DNA from: Desulfobulbaceae bacterium
Lineage (GTDB): Bacteria; Desulfobacterota; Desulfobulbia; Desulfobulbales; Desulfurivibrionaceae
Assembly (NCBI GenBank): GCA_003557565.1
Contig: PWOG01000021.1
Coordinates: 1 to 7,193, forward strand
Length of the DNA: 7,193 nucleotides
Reading direction: 5' to 3'
Of this stretch, positions 6,314 through 7,193 are shown in pieces (positions within the stretch are counted from its first letter, which is position 1; every line of letters begins with the position of its first letter). A program made the translations under genes and the position numbers. The notes beneath the pieces were generated by a model. That model worked only from the letters and a program-made list of their open reading frames with translations, ran no database searches and was not told where the DNA came from.

Positions 6314-6330
6314 GGTCAATCCCATTGACC
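6314..6330. repeat. Short perfect hairpin across the folK stop codon
   Basis: GGTCAAT and ATTGACC face each other across CCC, a 7-bp stem with a 3-base loop. The folK TGA (6316-6318) lies inside one arm. No T-run follows on the minus strand, so a Rho-independent terminator is unlikely. GGTCAACC copies also flank the site (near 6297 and 6334). The significance is unknown. Confidence 0.4.
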
Positions 6331-6858
6331 GGGGGTCAACCGCTGCCCACCGGCGGCGGCCAAGGCGGCGGCCACGGCGGCCACGGTTTGCCGGCCGCCG
6401 GGAGGCACCAAATCCGGGGCCAGTTCACTTAACGGCTCCAGGACGAAACGCCGCCCCAACATTTCCGGGTGGGGCACCACCAGGTGGGGCAGGTTGATGA
6501 TCGCCTCACCATAGAGCAGCAGGTCCAGGTCAATGGGGCGATCAAAGCCCTGGCGCCGGCGGTCCCGGCCCAGCCCGGTTTCAATCCGCAGCAGCACCGC
6601 CAGCAGTTGTTCCGCCCCCAAATCGGTCTCCAATTCCCCCACCGAGTTAGTAAACCACCGTAAGCGATCACAGGGTGCCGCAAGATGCGGTGCCCTGTGA
6701 TCGCTTACCAGGGGTTCACTGCGCCAGGGCCGGGACAGCCGAAGGGTGGTAATTCCCGGTTCGGCGGCCAGTTGCCGCCAGGCCGCCAGCAGATTTTCCC
6801 GGCCCTCCCCCAGGTTGGCCCCCAGGCCGATATAGGCGCGAACCCTGTTTCCGGTCAT
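6316..6858 (-). CDS. folK: 6-hydroxymethyl-7,8-dihydropterin pyrophosphokinase (HPPK), with palindromic element E5 translated in loop 2
   Basis: FolK transfers pyrophosphate from ATP to 6-hydroxymethyl-7,8-dihydropterin in folate synthesis. The 180-residue product has AYIGLGANLG (8-17), WRSEPL (45-50), FTNSVGELET (69-78) with the pterin-contacting asparagine N71 (N55 in E. coli), the magnesium pair D110 and D112 in RPIDLDLLLYGE (D95/D97 in E. coli), and VPHPEMLGRRFVLEPL (128-143). E. coli FolK has seven residues between PPL and YLNA; here 18 separate EPL from FTNS. Residues 51-66 (VSDHRAPHLAAPCDRL) are encoded exactly by the 49-bp palindrome E5, which thus occupies catalytic loop 2. Everything after it is in frame and conserved, so the enzyme is probably functional, with loop dynamics possibly altered. 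The start ATG at 6856-6858 has only a G-rich upstream sequence. The gene lies 39 bases after dapB. Confidence 0.93.
   Translation of the reverse strand: MTGNRVRAYIGLGANLGEGRENLLAAWRQLAAEPGITTLRLSRPWRSEPLVSDHRAPHLAAPCDRLRWFTNSVGELETDLGAEQLLAVLLRIETGLGRDRRRQGFDRPIDLDLLLYGEAIINLPHLVVPHPEMLGRRFVLEPLSELAPDLVPPGGRQTVAAVAAALAAAGGQRLTPGQWD
6660..6708 (-). repeat. Palindromic element E5 (49 bp) inside folK
   Basis: The two 23-base arms begin GTAAGCGATCACAGGG, and the complement of the right end begins the same. They differ only by TG against CA at arm positions 17-18, with a 3-base loop at the centre. Read on the minus strand (the folK coding strand) the centre is GCACCGCATCTTGCGGCAC, the family core with the inner stem and apical hairpin removed. 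The first 28 bases on that strand match the start of E2 exactly. The element begins at a codon boundary (GTA, Val51) and ends on the first base of codon 67. It has no stop codon in the folK frame. Confidence 0.95.
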
Positions 6859-6897
6859 TGCCCGGCCCGGCCGGCCCGTATCCTGGAACGCCGCCGC

Positions 6898-7193
6898 CTA
6901 AAAATCTTCCAGCCCCAGCACATCGAACATGGAATACAGCCCCTTGGGCTTGTTAACCACCCAGGCGGCGGCCAGGGCCGCGCCCCGGGCGAAGTTGTCG
7001 CGGTTGTGGGCCCGGTGGGTCAGCTCCAGGCGTTCCCCGGCCCCGGCGAAATAAACCGTGTGCTCGCCGACGATATCGCCGGCCCGGATGGTCTCGAAGC
7101 CGATGGTCTTGCGATCGCGCTCGCCGGTGCGACCCTCGCGCCCATAGACAGCACAGTCGGCCAGATCACGACCCAGGGTATCGGCCACCACGC
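6898..7193 (-). CDS. dapB: 4-hydroxy-tetrahydrodipicolinate reductase, C-terminal part (cut by window edge)
   Basis: DapB reduces 4-hydroxy-tetrahydrodipicolinate with NAD(P)H in the diaminopimelate/lysine pathway, supplying lysine and peptidoglycan. About the last 98 residues are visible. They contain YGREGRTGERDRKTIGFETI, then RAGDIVGEHTVYFAGAGERL, then the helix THRAHNRDNFARGAALAAAW and the closing GLYSMFDVLGL. This matches the C-terminal domain of E. coli DapB (GREGHTGER, RAGDIVGEHT, GERLEITHKA). The catalytic histidines and lysine and the Rossmann fold are upstream, beyond the window. The gene ends in TAG at 6898-6900, 39 bases before the folK start, which points to co-transcription. The reading frame runs through the window edge, so the codon at 7189-7191 is internal and not a start. 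Confidence 0.95.
   Translation of the reverse strand, partial: VVADTLGRDLADCAVYGREGRTGERDRKTIGFETIRAGDIVGEHTVYFAGAGERLELTHRAHNRDNFARGAALAAAWVVNKPKGLYSMFDVLGLEDF

Noticed and set aside
6660..6708. folK as a pseudogene disrupted by the palindrome
   Set aside because: The frame is uninterrupted, the catalytic aspartates and downstream motifs are intact, and the inserted residues fall in a tolerant loop.

Overview
The window is GC-rich bacterial DNA in which every well-supported gene is on the minus strand. Gene content and protein style (a dapB-folK-small membrane protein-transaldolase-pgsA-rsmG run, then an Fbp-type iron transporter) suggest a deltaproteobacterium (Desulfobacterota, possibly a Desulfobulbales / Desulfurivibrio-like organism). 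This assignment is inferred from general familiarity, not from a search. Nothing marks the region as phage or plasmid.

In transcription order (right to left), the first block is housekeeping. It holds the 3' end of dapB (lysine/diaminopimelate synthesis), folK (folate synthesis), a 93-residue membrane-anchored protein with a YHS-like three-cysteine cluster, a small-type transaldolase, pgsA (phosphatidylglycerophosphate synthase) and rsmG (16S rRNA m7G527 methyltransferase). Gaps are 39, 55, 36, 5 and 5 bases, so this looks like one transcription unit with tight coupling at tal-pgsA-rsmG. After a 294-base gap comes a ferric-iron-type ABC importer: fbpA (periplasmic binding protein), fbpB (two-domain permease) and fbpC (ATPase, cut by the window edge).

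The most striking content is not a standard gene. Five related palindromic elements occur at 440-546 (E1), 2252-2361 (E2), 2394-2506 (E3), 2522-2630 (E4) and 6660-6708 (E5). Four are about 107-113 bp. They share an asymmetric core (GCACCGCA in the left arm, TGCGGCAC in the right) and, where long, a small apical hairpin built on GTAC or ATAC. Their outer arms differ between copies but stay self-complementary. E2-E4 fill the fbpA-fbpB gap and E1 sits just after fbpB.

E5 is a 49-bp internally deleted version lying inside folK. It is translated in frame and supplies about 16 residues in catalytic loop 2 of the enzyme while the rest of FolK stays intact. This resembles the behaviour of Rickettsia palindromic elements and is the main candidate for a previously undescribed system here.
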